7,585 bases of DNA, from the NCBI GenBank assembly GCA_012511525.1, contig JAAZFW010000379.1, positions 1-7,585 on the forward strand, given 5' to 3'. Below the pieces are notes generated by a model, which saw nothing but the letters and a program-made list of their open reading frames with translations, did no database searches and was not told the DNA's origin. Position numbers and translations under genes: made by a program. Within the stretch, counting starts at the first letter, position 1; each line of letters starts with the position of its first letter. This document shows, piece after piece, positions 1 through 6,682 of the stretch. The stretch is from Clostridiaceae bacterium. Its GTDB lineage: Bacteria; Bacillota; Clostridia; Saccharofermentanales; UBA5734.

Positions 1-10
1 ATCAGAGTGA

Positions 11-16
11 TATATT
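11..16 (+). promoter_or_regulatory. possible -10 element for the PadR fusion gene
   Basis: TATATT sits about 80 bases before the first ATG in the only AT-rich stretch upstream of the gene. Its -35 partner would lie outside the window, so this is a weak suggestion from composition and position only. Confidence 0.2.
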
Positions 17-63
17 AAAAGGAGAAGCCTGCTCGCAAGCAACCGATCTGCCTGAAAAAGAAG

Positions 64-70
64 AAAGGAG
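64..70 (+). promoter_or_regulatory. strong ribosome binding site, oddly far from the ATG
   Basis: AAAGGAG is a good Shine-Dalgarno match but ends 28 bases before the first ATG at 99. A GC-only 5-bp stem (72-76 with 86-90) lies between them and could bring the site closer to the ATG by folding. Alternatively an in-frame CTG at 78, 7 bases after the site, could be the start. This would add seven residues to the N-terminus. Confidence 0.4.
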
Positions 71-71
71 C

Positions 72-90
72 GCCGGCCTGGCGGTCCGGC
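72..90 (+). other. small GC hairpin between ribosome binding site and start codon
   Basis: GCCGG at 72-76 can pair with CCGGC at 86-90 around a 9-base loop. It lies exactly between the AAAGGAG site and the ATG at 99, so it may shorten the effective spacing or modulate translation of the regulator. GCCGG-type words are common in this GC-rich sequence, so chance is a real alternative. Confidence 0.3.
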
Positions 91-98
91 CAATCAAG

Positions 99-2009
99 AT
101 GACCAGAATGAATATGACGCGTTATGCGGTTCTCGGTGTTCTAAACCTGTATCCGGCCAGCGGATACGACATCAAGCGATTCTGTGACGCAGGTGTCGCC
201 CATTTCTGGAACGAAAATTACGGGCACTTGTATCCTGTATTGCATCAGCTTGTGCATGAAAAGCTGATCGAGCCGATAACGAAGGACGCCGACCCAACCG
301 GGCAGGCGTCTGGCCGCAACCGGATCGTTTACCAGATAACCGGGCTCGGCCGATCGGCCTTGAAGCAATGGCTGACCGAACCGGTCCGGCCGACGCCGCC
401 CAGACTGGAATTGCTGTTGAAAATGACATTTGCCGGCGCGGCTGAACAGGACTTTCTGCTAGACGAGCTGCAGCGTCTGCGCCAAGGTCACCAGGAAAGA
501 CAAGCGATGATGCAAAAGGCTCTGGTGAAGCTGGAAAACGATCCGAAGGCGCAAAAATGGCCCGGTTTCCCTTACTGGATGGCCACGATCCGCTACGGTC
601 TTCTGGATGCCGGTTTCCGGATCAGCTGGTACGCAGAAACTGCTGCCAGGATCCGGAGTTGGTTCAACGGGAAAGCAGCAGCGGAACGCGCTCCTGTTGC
701 TTACCCGACCACCGGTCAGGACTGGATCAACCGGATTGCCGACGACTCCAGCGCCTGGTCGGTTCTGCAAGCCGGCCTGCAGCTGGATAAGCCGCTGGAT
801 TTGGGCAGGCTGAGGCTGGCCGTCCGGCAGCTGCTGGAAGACGAGCCTGTGCTGGCTTGCCGCTTCGACGACGCGTGCGAACCGCCGGTCTGGCGTCCGC
901 TCGATCTGCCGGATGAGTGCTGGTGCGCCCTTGTCGTCAGCCGAACGATGCCAGACACCATCCGGCGCCTGACCTCCGAGCAGCTGCCGGACAGCGGCCA
1001 ATCCTGGCAGCTCCTGGTCATCCGGTCGCATGACACATCCGGACCATCAGGCGACTACCTGTTGATCCGCGCGCATCATGCCCTGCTGGATGCTGCCGGT
1101 TTACGTGATCTGACGGTCCTGCTGGCCGGCCTGTACCGGCAGCAGCAAGCGACTGATCCGGACCCGCTGCCCGCTGTCGCCAGCCGTTCTATGCTGCCTC
1201 TGTTTGCCGCCGCCGGCAGCCCCGATCCGCGCCGGCTGTTCCGCCCTGACCTGGCCGCCTTGCAAGCCGGCTGGGGCCTGCCGGGCGATATCCGGCCTGA
1301 AGCGCAGACCAGGCCAGTCTACGCGGTGCGCATGCTCAGCGACCCGCGAAGCAACAGCTGGCTGCTGGCTGCTAAAAGGGCCGGTGTGACCGTCACAACG
1401 CTGTTGCTGGCTGGACTGCACCAAGTGCTTGAAACGGCTCTCGAACCGGAGCGGGACGCTGTCCGACTGGTACAGGTTACCAGCGATCTGCGCCGTTACC
1501 TGCCGTCCGGACAAAACAAAATCCTCGGCAATCTGTCCGGCATGCTGCCCATCCGGTTCTCAGCCAATCTTACCGCAGATGGACTTCCCTACACGCCAGA
1601 GCAGCTGCAGCAACTGGATCGGCAATTGAAGGAGCTACGGGAGCAGCGGGCGGATCTGCATTCCGCCGCGTTGCTGCACCTGCTCTCGCTGCGTCCATAT
1701 GATGATGTGCGTGCCAGCCTGGCGTCGGCCTGGCAAAAAGCCCGGTCGAGTCAGCATGCCGCGCCGCTTTTGTCCAATCTGGGACACTGGTCGAACCAGG
1801 CAATAGATTTTGGCGACGGTACGGTCGACCAGGTCGACTTCTTTGGTCAGGCCATGCACGCACCGGCACTCTTATTAGCGGTACACAGCTATCGGGGGCG
1901 GATCAATTTGTCGGTCGGTCATTTCCCGGAAGAACGGCCGGCCGGGACGGTGGATCGACTGCTCGATGCGCTGCTTGCCGCAATCGATCGGCAGATTGAG
2001 ATGATCTGA
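99..2009 (+). CDS. PadR-family regulator fused to a condensation/acyltransferase-like domain
   Basis: The 636-residue protein has two parts. Residues about 6-95 form a PadR winged helix: a YAVLGVLNLYPASGYDI start, then W37 and the YGHLYPVLHQL recognition region, then the wing near GRNRIVYQIT. Residues about 96-190 form the helical PadR C-terminal dimerisation region (rich in W, ending RIRSWF). A short linker leads to residues about 205-636, which resemble condensation or alcohol-acetyltransferase folds: HHALLDAAG at 326-334 (HHxxxD, with H327 and D331 as candidate catalytic residues), DLRRYLP near 463-469, GNLSGMLPI near 477-485 and SNLGHW near 559-564. PadR proteins are usually 100-200 residues long, so this is a large fusion. 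The PadR part should bind DNA. The C-terminal part may transfer an acyl group or only sense a ligand; that is inference. ATG 99, 108 and 114 are all possible starts and none has a well-spaced ribosome binding site. The assignment of both domains is confident; the function is not known. Confidence 0.88.
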   Translation: MTRMNMTRYAVLGVLNLYPASGYDIKRFCDAGVAHFWNENYGHLYPVLHQLVHEKLIEPITKDADPTGQASGRNRIVYQITGLGRSALKQWLTEPVRPTPPRLELLLKMTFAGAAEQDFLLDELQRLRQGHQERQAMMQKALVKLENDPKAQKWPGFPYWMATIRYGLLDAGFRISWYAETAARIRSWFNGKAAAERAPVAYPTTGQDWINRIADDSSAWSVLQAGLQLDKPLDLGRLRLAVRQLLEDEPVLACRFDDACEPPVWRPLDLPDECWCALVVSRTMPDTIRRLTSEQLPDSGQSWQLLVIRSHDTSGPSGDYLLIRAHHALLDAAGLRDLTVLLAGLYRQQQATDPDPLPAVASRSMLPLFAAAGSPDPRRLFRPDLAALQAGWGLPGDIRPEAQTRPVYAVRMLSDPRSNSWLLAAKRAGVTVTTLLLAGLHQVLETALEPERDAVRLVQVTSDLRRYLPSGQNKILGNLSGMLPIRFSANLTADGLPYTPEQLQQLDRQLKELREQRADLHSAALLHLLSLRPYDDVRASLASAWQKARSSQHAAPLLSNLGHWSNQAIDFGDGTVDQVDFFGQAMHAPALLLAVHSYRGRINLSVGHFPEERPAGTVDRLLDALLAAIDRQIEMI

Positions 2010-2073
2010 CGCGCCATGGGTGCCTGTGTGACAGCAAAGAATCATTGACCATGTTACCCTTGTTGCAAAGATC

Positions 2074-2079
2074 GGAGGG
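2074..2079 (+). promoter_or_regulatory. ribosome binding site of the DUF1801 gene
   Basis: GGAGGG lies 6 bases before the ATG at 2086, which fixes that start. The 76 bases between the two plus-strand genes hold no convincing promoter or terminator, so the DUF1801 gene may be read together with the PadR fusion gene. Confidence 0.8.
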
Positions 2080-2085
2080 ATAACC

Positions 2086-2526
2086 ATGGCGTACGAGCAA
2101 AAAACCAGGATCACCGGCGAGCAGCCGGCAGATTTTATCGCCAGAATCGAAAATCCGGCCCGACAGGAAGATGCCCGGCACTTGTTGGCGCTGTTCCGGG
2201 AAGTGACCGGGCTGGAGGCCGGGATGTGGGGCAAGGACTTGGTCGGTTTCGGTTCCTACCACTACCGCTATGATTCAGGCCACGAAGGGGATGCGATGGT
2301 CGTCGGCTTCTCGCCGCGCAAGGCGAAGATCAGCCTCTACCTGGCCGCCTATTTCCCTGAACGCGACCAGCTGCTGGCGCGGTTGGGCAAACATACCGCA
2401 GGCGTCGGCTGCGTCTATGTCAACAAGCTAGCCGATATCCGGCTCGATGTGCTAAAAGACCTGATCCGTCGTTCGGTCGCCTTCATCCGGGAAACCTATC
2501 CGGATCCGCAGCAAGACCGCTCTTAG
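2086..2526 (+). CDS. DUF1801 domain-containing protein
   Basis: A 146-residue soluble protein that fits the DUF1801 (YdhG-like) family along nearly its full length. Family-like features are the N-terminal PADFIARIENPARQEDA segment with the following ALFREVTG helix, W48 and the GFGSYHYRY stretch at about 54-62, GFSPRKAKISLYL at about 74-86, and CVYVNKLADI at about 109-118 followed by a C-terminal helix. No signal peptide or membrane segment is visible. The biochemical role of the family is not established; small proteins of this type often occur near regulators, but no partner can be named here. The start is well supported by a GGAGGG site 6 bases upstream. It sits 76 bases after the PadR fusion gene on the same strand, so co-transcription is possible. 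Its stop codon (TAG, 2524-2526) overlaps the stop of the convergent gene. The family call is confident, the function unknown. Confidence 0.9.
   Translation: MAYEQKTRITGEQPADFIARIENPARQEDARHLLALFREVTGLEAGMWGKDLVGFGSYHYRYDSGHEGDAMVVGFSPRKAKISLYLAAYFPERDQLLARLGKHTAGVGCVYVNKLADIRLDVLKDLIRRSVAFIRETYPDPQQDRS
2523..2526. other. overlapping convergent stop codons (TTAG)
   Basis: The plus-strand DUF1801 gene ends with TAG at 2524-2526 and the minus-strand fusion gene ends with TAA read from 2525-2523. The two genes thus share bases tail to tail, and no hairpin followed by a T-run is seen close by on either strand. Transcripts from both sides probably run into the opposite gene. Confidence 0.9.
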
Positions 2527-4445
2527 GCGTCCTGTTGCATCAGGCTCTTGGCGTAGGCCAAATCCTGGGCAATGTAGGTCAGCACATTGGCTTCATCCGT
2601 ATATTCAGCCGGGAAGCAGACCGGGCCCTGGTAACCGTGTGCGTGACAAAAGGCGAGCGCTTTGTCCCAATCGGTGTTGCCGTGACGGGCTGTGGTGAAG
2701 TATGGCTTGAACCGGGCCTGTTCAGCCTCCGGCCCGTTGACCCGTTTGTAATAGGCCGCCTTGAGGTTGATCAGGCACAGGTAATCCCAGACGATGCCGA
2801 GCCCCTTGGCTGCGTCTTCGCCGGCCAGGCCGCTGTGGGCAGCGTCCCAGATGGCGCCGACCCGGTTGCGGTCGAAACCGTCCAGGAGGTGCCGAAGTTC
2901 CATCGAGTTAAAGACGCCGTTGCCGTAATGCTGCTGCACCCCGATCGTGACATTGTATTTCTCACTGAGCGGTACAGCGGCTTCCAACTGGGCGCGCATC
3001 GCCGCTTCAGCATCAAAATACCCCATCTCCCCTTTGAAATTCGCCATCACGCGGATCAGGGGGACGCCGGCGGCCTGGCAGCCGGCAAAAAACGGCTCTT
3101 CCAGCGAACCGGCCACGCTCATGATCGAAACGCCATGCGTCGCCAGGCGGGCCGCGACCTGCGGCAGCCCTTGCTCGACCTGGTCCGGTTCAGTACCTGA
3201 AACAGTGGCAGCAGAAGCATATGTCGGCAGTGGCTTAGCAAATTGTCCGCTAAAGTGTTGACTTCTCAGACGAATAATTTCTGCATCGATTGAAGCAAGA
3301 TCCAGTGGATAATGTCCAAATTCGCGTACGACATCGACCATGGCGAAAATATTCGCGTCAGGCGTATCGCGGCCGCACTGGTCGCCGGTTGATAAGACGA
3401 AACCTCCGCTGCCGCCTGCTGCCCTGATCGCCTCCAGAGCGGCCAGGCGGACATCGGAAGCGCTGCCCAACAGCATCGTCCGGGTCGTATGCAAGTTCCC
3501 CTGCAGGGACAAGCGGTCACCATACTGCTGTTTGATCTCGGCCAGGTTGCAATCGCCCATCGGCGGCTGTTCCAGCGGATTGACCGAGTCCAGGTCGGTC
3601 TCGTGGTAGCAGGCGTCGATCAGGGCTTTCTCCTTGCCGCAGGAGTGGACGCAGGACAGGATGCCCGCTTCCCGGCACAGCCTGGTGATCGTTTTTATGG
3701 TCGGCAATGACATGGTACGCCATAAATCCGGCGAAGACATCGTGATCGAACCACTGCCGCCGGTCTGAATCACTTCCGTGCCGGCTTCGATCGCGCAAGT
3801 CGCCCTAGCCACAGCCGCGCGGTCGGCCAGGTCGACCAGTTCGGCGAATAGGTCAGGTTCGTCGTAATAGGCATAGGTCGCCGCTTCAAGGTTGCCCTCG
3901 AACAAGCCGGCAAAGGTGTGCAGGCCAGGCGCCGCAATATTCGTGATCAGAATGCCAAGATCGCCCAGCGCGGCCATCTGAGCTTGCATCAGGCTGGGAT
4001 CGAAGCCCAGAACGCGGGGGAAAAGGTATCGCAGCTTGCCAAAATCAGCCTTGAAACGCTTGATCAGCTTTTCGGTATCCGTCGGCGGATCGCCGCGCAT
4101 GTAGCAGGTGACCCGGCTCAGGTCACCGGCCGGGGTGTGTACGACCGTTCGGACCAGCCAGCGGTCAGACCTCTTTTCCAGCACCTGCTCGGTTTTCGTG
4201 GTCTGGTCATCGGTCCGGATCTGGGGATTGCCGTATATGAATCGGCCATCGATGCCGAAATATTTTATGGCATCGATATAGGCCTGCCAGAGCGGCGGAT
4301 CCTGGCGATAGTAGATATCCCAGAAAGGTTTGCCCGTCAAACGGCTGGGCACCATGTTGGAGATGTCAGGGGTGGCCGGGACGCGGTCCGGCGCTTTGTT
4401 GGCGTAGGCTGCCAGCAGGCGCTCTTTCCGGCTCATGCTCTCCAT
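2523..4445 (-). CDS. UroD-like methyltransferase-type domain fused to a sugar-phosphate isomerase/epimerase-like TIM barrel
   Basis: A 640-residue protein with two catalytic-type domains. Residues about 1-380 are UroD-like, of the MtaA/CmuA kind rather than heme UroD: RVPATPDISNMVPSR near the start, then VHSCGK with H267 and C269, and GDQCGRDTP with C357. This HxC...C set matches the zinc ligands of corrinoid-dependent methyltransferases, where the zinc activates a thiol. Residues about 415-640 resemble an AP-endonuclease-2/xylose-isomerase-type barrel: GVQQHYG (502-508), WDAAHSG (533-539), NLKA (560-563), HGYQG and PAEYTD with E613. The usual first Glu and third-position His ligands look replaced by Q504 and N560. 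It is the last gene of the minus-strand operon, 12 bases after the dehydrogenase gene, with GGAGGG 5 bases before the ATG. The joint at residues about 375-420 has much lower GC than the rest. Domain calls are confident; the reaction and substrate are not known. Confidence 0.9.
   Translation of the reverse strand: MESMSRKERLLAAYANKAPDRVPATPDISNMVPSRLTGKPFWDIYYRQDPPLWQAYIDAIKYFGIDGRFIYGNPQIRTDDQTTKTEQVLEKRSDRWLVRTVVHTPAGDLSRVTCYMRGDPPTDTEKLIKRFKADFGKLRYLFPRVLGFDPSLMQAQMAALGDLGILITNIAAPGLHTFAGLFEGNLEAATYAYYDEPDLFAELVDLADRAAVARATCAIEAGTEVIQTGGSGSITMSSPDLWRTMSLPTIKTITRLCREAGILSCVHSCGKEKALIDACYHETDLDSVNPLEQPPMGDCNLAEIKQQYGDRLSLQGNLHTTRTMLLGSASDVRLAALEAIRAAGGSGGFVLSTGDQCGRDTPDANIFAMVDVVREFGHYPLDLASIDAEIIRLRSQHFSGQFAKPLPTYASAATVSGTEPDQVEQGLPQVAARLATHGVSIMSVAGSLEEPFFAGCQAAGVPLIRVMANFKGEMGYFDAEAAMRAQLEAAVPLSEKYNVTIGVQQHYGNGVFNSMELRHLLDGFDRNRVGAIWDAAHSGLAGEDAAKGLGIVWDYLCLINLKAAYYKRVNGPEAEQARFKPYFTTARHGNTDWDKALAFCHAHGYQGPVCFPAEYTDEANVLTYIAQDLAYAKSLMQQDA
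3186..3323 (-). other. AT-rich patch at the domain joint of the fusion protein
   Basis: Codons about 375-420 of the 640-residue protein, between the UroD-like and TIM-barrel domains, use A/T-ending codons (GCT, ACT, TCA, CCA, CAT) that are unusual in the flanking parts. Bases 3241-3300 hold 23 G+C of 60, against 41 of 60 at 3421-3480. The reading frame is intact throughout. Confidence 0.7.
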
Positions 4446-4450
4446 AACGG

Positions 4451-4456
4451 CCCTCC
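4451..4456 (-). promoter_or_regulatory. ribosome binding site of the UroD-TIM barrel fusion gene
   Basis: Read on the minus strand this is GGAGGG, 5 bases before the ATG at 4445. It occupies most of the 12-base gap after the stop codon of the dehydrogenase gene, which supports translation of both from one message. Confidence 0.8.
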
Positions 4457-4457
4457 G

Positions 4458-5465
4458 CTACGCCATGTGCTCAAGCATGGACGGCGTCACTTCCCGTGCC
4501 AGGGGCAGGCCTTTGCTGAAGCGATCGTATTCCTCGATCATGCTGTCGGCCAGCTCGTTGACCTCCTGGGCCGCGTAGCCGGCGATGTGCGGCGTAATGA
4601 AGACGTTGGGCAGCTGTCGCAGTTCGCTGTCGGGTGCGATCGGCTCCGGCCAGGTCACATCCAGGTAAGCTTGGCGGAGCGGCTCTTCGCGAAGCGCCCT
4701 GGCCAGGTCCGCTTCAACGACCTGGGCACCGCGGCCGGTGTTGATAAACGCCGCGTGCTTTTTCATGCGCGCGAACAGGCCGTAGTGCAGCATGCCGACG
4801 GTCTGGGGGTTGTTGGCGATGTGGTTTGAAATGGTCTGGCAGCTGGAAAACACGTCTTCGAGCGAATACGTACGCGTGAGATTCAAACGGTCCATCTTCT
4901 CCCGCGAGATAAACGGGTCGTAAACCATCAGGTCCACCGGGTAGGCCTGCAGCATCCTGATCACCAGGGAGCCGATCGCGCCGGCACCCAGGATCCCGAC
5001 GGCGGTCTGATACGTCCCCGGATAGACCAGCCGGGTCGGTTTGTTGCTCTCAGCCATGCTCTCGGTCTGGTAGCGGCGCATGGCGGGCAAAGCCCCCTTG
5101 TTGGCCAGCGTGATCATGGCGACGGTGAATTCGGCCACGGGCCGGGCCATCGTCTGCCAGGCGCTGGAGATCCTGATGCCGCGTGCCATGAACGGGCGGG
5201 CAAAATACTGCACCGAGCCGGCGGCATAGAAAACCGCCTTCAGGCTGGGGAAGTACGCTGCCAGCTGGCTGGCGCTAAACGGCACCATGTCCCAGGTGCA
5301 GAAGATGACGTCGACCGAACGCAAAGCGGCGCGATGCTGCTCCAGGTTGTTTTCGGTGATGATGTCCGGACACATGTCCAGACGTTCGCAGAGGGTCTCG
5401 TACCGGCCGTTGCCATAGGTATAGCGAAGCCGGCCGCCTTCTTTACAGACAAAACAACCGTTCAT
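4458..5465 (-). CDS. D-isomer-specific 2-hydroxyacid dehydrogenase family protein
   Basis: A 335-residue protein of normal length for this family, which reversibly oxidises D-2-hydroxyacids to 2-oxoacids with NAD(P). The nucleotide-binding fold begins at VGILGAGAIG (156-165; Gly 160, 162, 165), and D183 in VYDPF at the end of the second strand favours NAD over NADP. The family's catalytic triad is complete: R245 in NTGRG, E274 in WPEP and H293 in TPHIAG. The substrate-binding domain is formed by residues about 1-100 plus the C-terminal tail; it contains ARPVAEFTVAMI, the usual entry to the central helix. No signal peptide is seen. The ATG overlaps the stop of the upstream UroD-like gene as ATGA, with GAGGT 6 bases before it, and the next gene follows after 12 bases, so this is an internal operon gene. 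The substrate cannot be read from the sequence; a sugar acid or small hydroxyacid is likely given the neighbours. Confidence 0.93.
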   Translation of the reverse strand: MNGCFVCKEGGRLRYTYGNGRYETLCERLDMCPDIITENNLEQHRAALRSVDVIFCTWDMVPFSASQLAAYFPSLKAVFYAAGSVQYFARPFMARGIRISSAWQTMARPVAEFTVAMITLANKGALPAMRRYQTESMAESNKPTRLVYPGTYQTAVGILGAGAIGSLVIRMLQAYPVDLMVYDPFISREKMDRLNLTRTYSLEDVFSSCQTISNHIANNPQTVGMLHYGLFARMKKHAAFINTGRGAQVVEADLARALREEPLRQAYLDVTWPEPIAPDSELRQLPNVFITPHIAGYAAQEVNELADSMIEEYDRFSKGLPLAREVTPSMLEHMA

Positions 5466-6616
5466 GGGGTTACCTCGTAAAAAGATGCTTCGTATGCCGC
5501 CTCGTAGGCGGCCAGGATGCTTTCCGGCTGCACGTTGCCGAGGATGTTGTGAACCGGGCAGAAGACATAGCCGCCGCCAGGCTTGAAGGTTTGAACCAGC
5601 GTCCGGACATGGTCGCGGACGGCTTTGGGCGGCTCGATGCCCAGCACCTGCTGGGTGTTGGCTCCGCCGCCCCAGAAGACGATCCGGTCACCGTACTTGC
5701 GCTTCAGCGCTGCCGCATCCATACCGGTTGCAGAAATCTGCACCGGGTTGATGATGTCGATCCCCGCCTCAATCAGGAGCGGCAGCAAAGGCTCGATGGA
5801 TCCGCACGAATGCATGAACACCTTAGTGTCGCTGTTTTGATGGATAAAATCGCACACCTGCTTGAGGTATGGCAGCACGACAGACCCGAAATCCTCTGGA
5901 TGGCAAAACGGCGACTGCTGGCTGCCCAGGTCACCGGAAAGGCAGATGGCTCCGACATAAGGCGCCAGGAAACGGACAAAACGCGCCGCGCGCTCCAGCT
6001 CCCGCTGCACGAGCTGGCGGTTTTTTTCGATCAGCGTCTCCGGGTCGGTGATCATGTCGCAAAAATAATCCATGTTGCTGTTAAAAAACGGGTACAAGCC
6101 TTTGAAGGCCGTGAAATAGTCCGTCTCCTTGAACAATCGCTCGGCTTCCGCCACGTAACGCGGAAAGACATCGTCACGCCAGGGATCTTCAAGCCGGATC
6201 CAGTCGCCGTCAAAAAAATAACCGCCCGGCGGCATGCGCATGTGCTGCCGGCCGGCGGTCACCACCCACTCGCCGCGTTCGTTCAACTGCGGCTGGTACT
6301 GTTCGGGAACAAGAAAGCGATAGTCTCCGCGCGGACACCACGTCCGGTAAACCGGCGCGCGCGGCCGCAGCAGGATGCAATCGGCGTGCAATCGATCAAG
6401 AACATCCTCGTCGACCCGTGCCAGGCACTGCACTTCTTCGTAAAGCTCGATCCGGTCGGTGGACAGGCCCAGGTGTGCGCGCAGATGGTGGTAGGCGAAA
6501 GCCGATATGCCGCTGGCGGTATACATACCCAAATCGATCGGCATCCGATCCGGCTGATGGTGGCGGATCGCCGTTTCGACTCGCTCCCGGGCGCGCATGG
6601 TTTCTTTGCCGCTCAT
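5462..6616 (-). CDS. UroD-like (MtaA/CmuA-type) methyltransferase-family protein
   Basis: A 384-residue stand-alone protein of the uroporphyrinogen decarboxylase superfamily. It shows the family's typical path: RVETAIRHHQPDRMPID at the N-terminus, GDLGSQQSPFCHPEDFG (228-244), FMHSCGSI with H269 and C271, LIEAGIDIINPVQ (281-293) and GGGYVFCPVHNI with C353. The HxC...C zinc set is that of methylcobamide:thiol methyltransferases. The arginine-rich start motif of true heme UroD (RQAGRY) is absent, so heme synthesis is unlikely. A role in moving a methyl group to or from a corrinoid carrier is the best family-based guess, but no corrinoid protein is in the window and many relatives in sugar-catabolic clusters are uncharacterised. 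The start is fixed by AGGAGG 8 bases before ATG 6616. The gene overlaps the dehydrogenase gene by 4 bases downstream and follows the oxidoreductase gene after 66 bases. It is a distant relative of, not a copy of, the UroD domain in the fusion gene. Confidence 0.92.
   Translation of the reverse strand: MSGKETMRARERVETAIRHHQPDRMPIDLGMYTASGISAFAYHHLRAHLGLSTDRIELYEEVQCLARVDEDVLDRLHADCILLRPRAPVYRTWCPRGDYRFLVPEQYQPQLNERGEWVVTAGRQHMRMPPGGYFFDGDWIRLEDPWRDDVFPRYVAEAERLFKETDYFTAFKGLYPFFNSNMDYFCDMITDPETLIEKNRQLVQRELERAARFVRFLAPYVGAICLSGDLGSQQSPFCHPEDFGSVVLPYLKQVCDFIHQNSDTKVFMHSCGSIEPLLPLLIEAGIDIINPVQISATGMDAAALKRKYGDRIVFWGGGANTQQVLGIEPPKAVRDHVRTLVQTFKPGGGYVFCPVHNILGNVQPESILAAYEAAYEASFYEVTP
5472..5476 (-). 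promoter_or_regulatory. ribosome binding site of the hydroxyacid dehydrogenase gene
   Basis: On the minus strand this reads GAGGT, 6 bases before the ATG at 5465. It lies inside the 3' end of the upstream UroD-like gene, whose stop overlaps the ATG (ATGA at 5465-5462). The arrangement is typical of translational coupling. Confidence 0.7.
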
Positions 6617-6624
6617 GACGCTCG

Positions 6625-6630
6625 CCTCCT
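6625..6630 (-). promoter_or_regulatory. ribosome binding site of the stand-alone UroD-like gene
   Basis: On the minus strand this is a full AGGAGG, 8 bases before the ATG at 6616. It supports that ATG over the internal ATG at codon 7. Confidence 0.8.
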
Positions 6631-6638
6631 GTCCGGAC

Positions 6639-6671
6639 GCGCTGGTGCAGCCGTCCCGGCCGCACCAGCGC
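6639..6671 (-). other. intercistronic hairpin, 10-bp perfect stem
   Basis: GCGCTGGTGC at 6639-6648 is the exact reverse complement of GCACCAGCGC at 6662-6671, with a 13-base loop. It fills most of the 66-base gap between the oxidoreductase and UroD-like genes. No T-run follows in the direction of transcription (the next bases read GTCCGGAC, itself a palindrome), so it is not a standard intrinsic terminator. It may be an mRNA-processing or stabilising element that sets relative expression. Confidence 0.6.
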
Positions 6672-6682
6672 CTGTCTGCCCT

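Noticed and set aside
459..1031. A 190-codon minus-strand frame inside the PadR fusion gene
   Set aside because: It is a shadow of the plus-strand gene; the plus-strand protein shows domain motifs across this stretch and the shadow shows none.
2045..2072. TTGACC followed by AAAGAT as a possible promoter for the DUF1801 gene
   Set aside because: The -10 match is only 3 of 6 and the implied start of transcription would fall in the ribosome binding site.
2533..2546. CCTG...CAGG hairpin as a terminator between the convergent genes
   Set aside because: The stem is 4 bp, lies inside the coding region of the fusion gene and has no T-run.
3258..3278. TTGACT and AATAAT on the plus strand in the AT-rich patch as a promoter
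   Set aside because: The spacer is only 9 bases and it would read antisense inside a gene with no plus-strand gene to serve.
3918..4829. A 303-codon open frame on the plus strand, opposite the fusion and dehydrogenase genes
   Set aside because: It runs across two real minus-strand genes and their junction, with low-complexity, Arg/Gln-rich translation and no family motifs.
5462..6616. Heme-pathway uroporphyrinogen decarboxylase (hemE)
   Set aside because: The RQAGRY-type substrate motif of true UroD is missing and the HxC...C zinc set of methyltransferase-type relatives is present; no other heme genes are nearby.
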